Under the pieces are notes generated by a model. It did no database searches and was not told the origin of the DNA. It saw only the letters and a list, made by a program, of their open reading frames with translations. DNA of 64,000 nucleotides from Tepidanaerobacter acetatoxydans Re1 (GTDB lineage Bacteria; Bacillota; Thermosediminibacteria; Thermosediminibacterales; Tepidanaerobacteraceae), in contig NC_019954.2 of NCBI RefSeq assembly GCF_000328765.2, positions 1,842,516 to 1,906,515 on the forward strand. The letters are read 5' to 3'. The translations under genes and the position numbers were made by a program. Below are positions 63,804 through 64,000 of the stretch, in pieces; positions within the stretch are counted from its first letter, which is position 1; each line of letters begins with the position of its first letter.

Positions 63804-64000
63804 CTATTTTGGGCATCCTCCCACTTTTATTTTATCTGATACCTTCTCAAGGCTTTCGTTAATATCTGCCTTGTGTATTTCCCCAGCAAAACCGTCTTCC
63901 ACTATATGCTAAGTGCCTCTTTAATTAAAGACGCTTGCTGTAAATCATGTTTATGATATTTCTTAAGTCCTGCCACTGTGCCCGTCCATGGGTATCTCTA
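63804..64000 (-). pseudogene. Frame-disrupted remnant at the right window edge
   Basis: On the minus strand a frame entering from the right edge (RYPWTGTVAGLKKYHKHDLQ...) stops at 63902-63904. A shift of one base there continues as a plausible protein end, EDGFAGEIHKADINESLEKV, terminating in GGCPK at 63804. Neither part has a start in the window. It looks like the tail of a decayed gene, but I do not recognise it and the first part may belong to an intact gene beyond the edge. Confidence 0.3.

Noticed and set aside
1-64000. CRISPR arrays, tRNA or rRNA genes, prophage or intact insertion sequences
   Set aside because: I found no regularly spaced repeats, no cloverleaf-like or rRNA sequence, and no transposase, integrase or phage structural gene on either strand.

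Overview
The window looks like chromosome of an anaerobic, low-to-moderate GC clostridium. The evidence is A/T-rich intergenic DNA, strong GGAGG-type ribosome sites, very frequent TTG starts, a CtsR-type operator on clpB, clostridial FtsX/two-component families and a XylF-like/YesN/LytS sugar sensor. A thermophilic Tepidanaerobacter-like or Thermoanaerobacterales host would fit, but no rRNA or other marker is present to prove it. I see no tRNA, rRNA, CRISPR array or intact insertion sequence.

Layout. (1) 1-13.7 kb, housekeeping: a cut-off unknown gene, clpB, mgsA, a membrane serine protease-like protein, a MacA/MacB-type efflux operon, truD, a DUF815 ATPase, a nitrilase-fold protein without its catalytic triad, a secreted polysaccharide deacetylase and an RsuA-type pseudouridine synthase. 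(2) 13.7-17.7 kb, minus strand: an FMN hydroxy-acid dehydrogenase, an old-yellow-enzyme/NADPH oxidoreductase and an SDR. (3) 18.4-33.3 kb, minus strand, catabolic island A: a LIV-type ABC importer (livKHMGF) followed by an Ldh2-type dehydrogenase, two DapA-type aldolases, an FAH-fold hydrolase, a LarA-like protein, malic enzyme, a SIS isomerase, a PfkB kinase and an RbsD/FucU mutarotase, with a LacI regulator at its head. The same 14-bp LacI-type palindrome overlaps three -10 elements: livK, dapA1 and the regulator itself. (4) 33.4-39.1 kb, plus strand: a compact cassette of small HTH protein, response regulator, histidine kinase, DUF308 protein and ABC ATPase/FtsX permease (antimicrobial-peptide-resistance type), set between two minus-strand catabolic islands. 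(5) 39.1-52.2 kb, minus strand, catabolic island B: shikimate-dehydrogenase-like protein, TRAP transporter (DctPQM), TIM-barrel epimerase, MaoC hydratase, CoA-transferase, crotonase, IolB-like isomerase, cupin, zinc alcohol dehydrogenase and a fumarate-reductase-type flavoprotein, under a second LacI regulator whose operator appears both at its own gene and at the operon head. (6) 52.4-54.5 kb: KDG kinase, KDPG aldolase and a small ferredoxin. (7) 54.6-63.7 kb: a galactose/glucose-type ABC importer (MglBAC) and a sensor cluster of two membrane-anchored sugar-binding proteins around a LytS/YesN pair.

How it fits together. Regions 3, 5, 6 and 7 each pair a transporter or enzymes with regulation, for sugars, sugar acids and hydroxy-acids. 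Region 6 would feed 2-keto-3-deoxygluconate to pyruvate and glyceraldehyde-3-phosphate. Region 5 is the most unusual combination: cyclitol/shikimate-type enzymes with a CoA-transferase/hydratase/flavoprotein set, suggesting CoA-dependent anaerobic breakdown of a polyhydroxylated acid. Perfect hairpins lie between the binding-protein gene and the next transporter gene in all three importers (liv, TRAP, mgl), and another follows dapA1. Start sites were moved from the longest frame wherever a good ribosome site pointed to an internal codon. Functions rest on motif recognition only; no database search was run.
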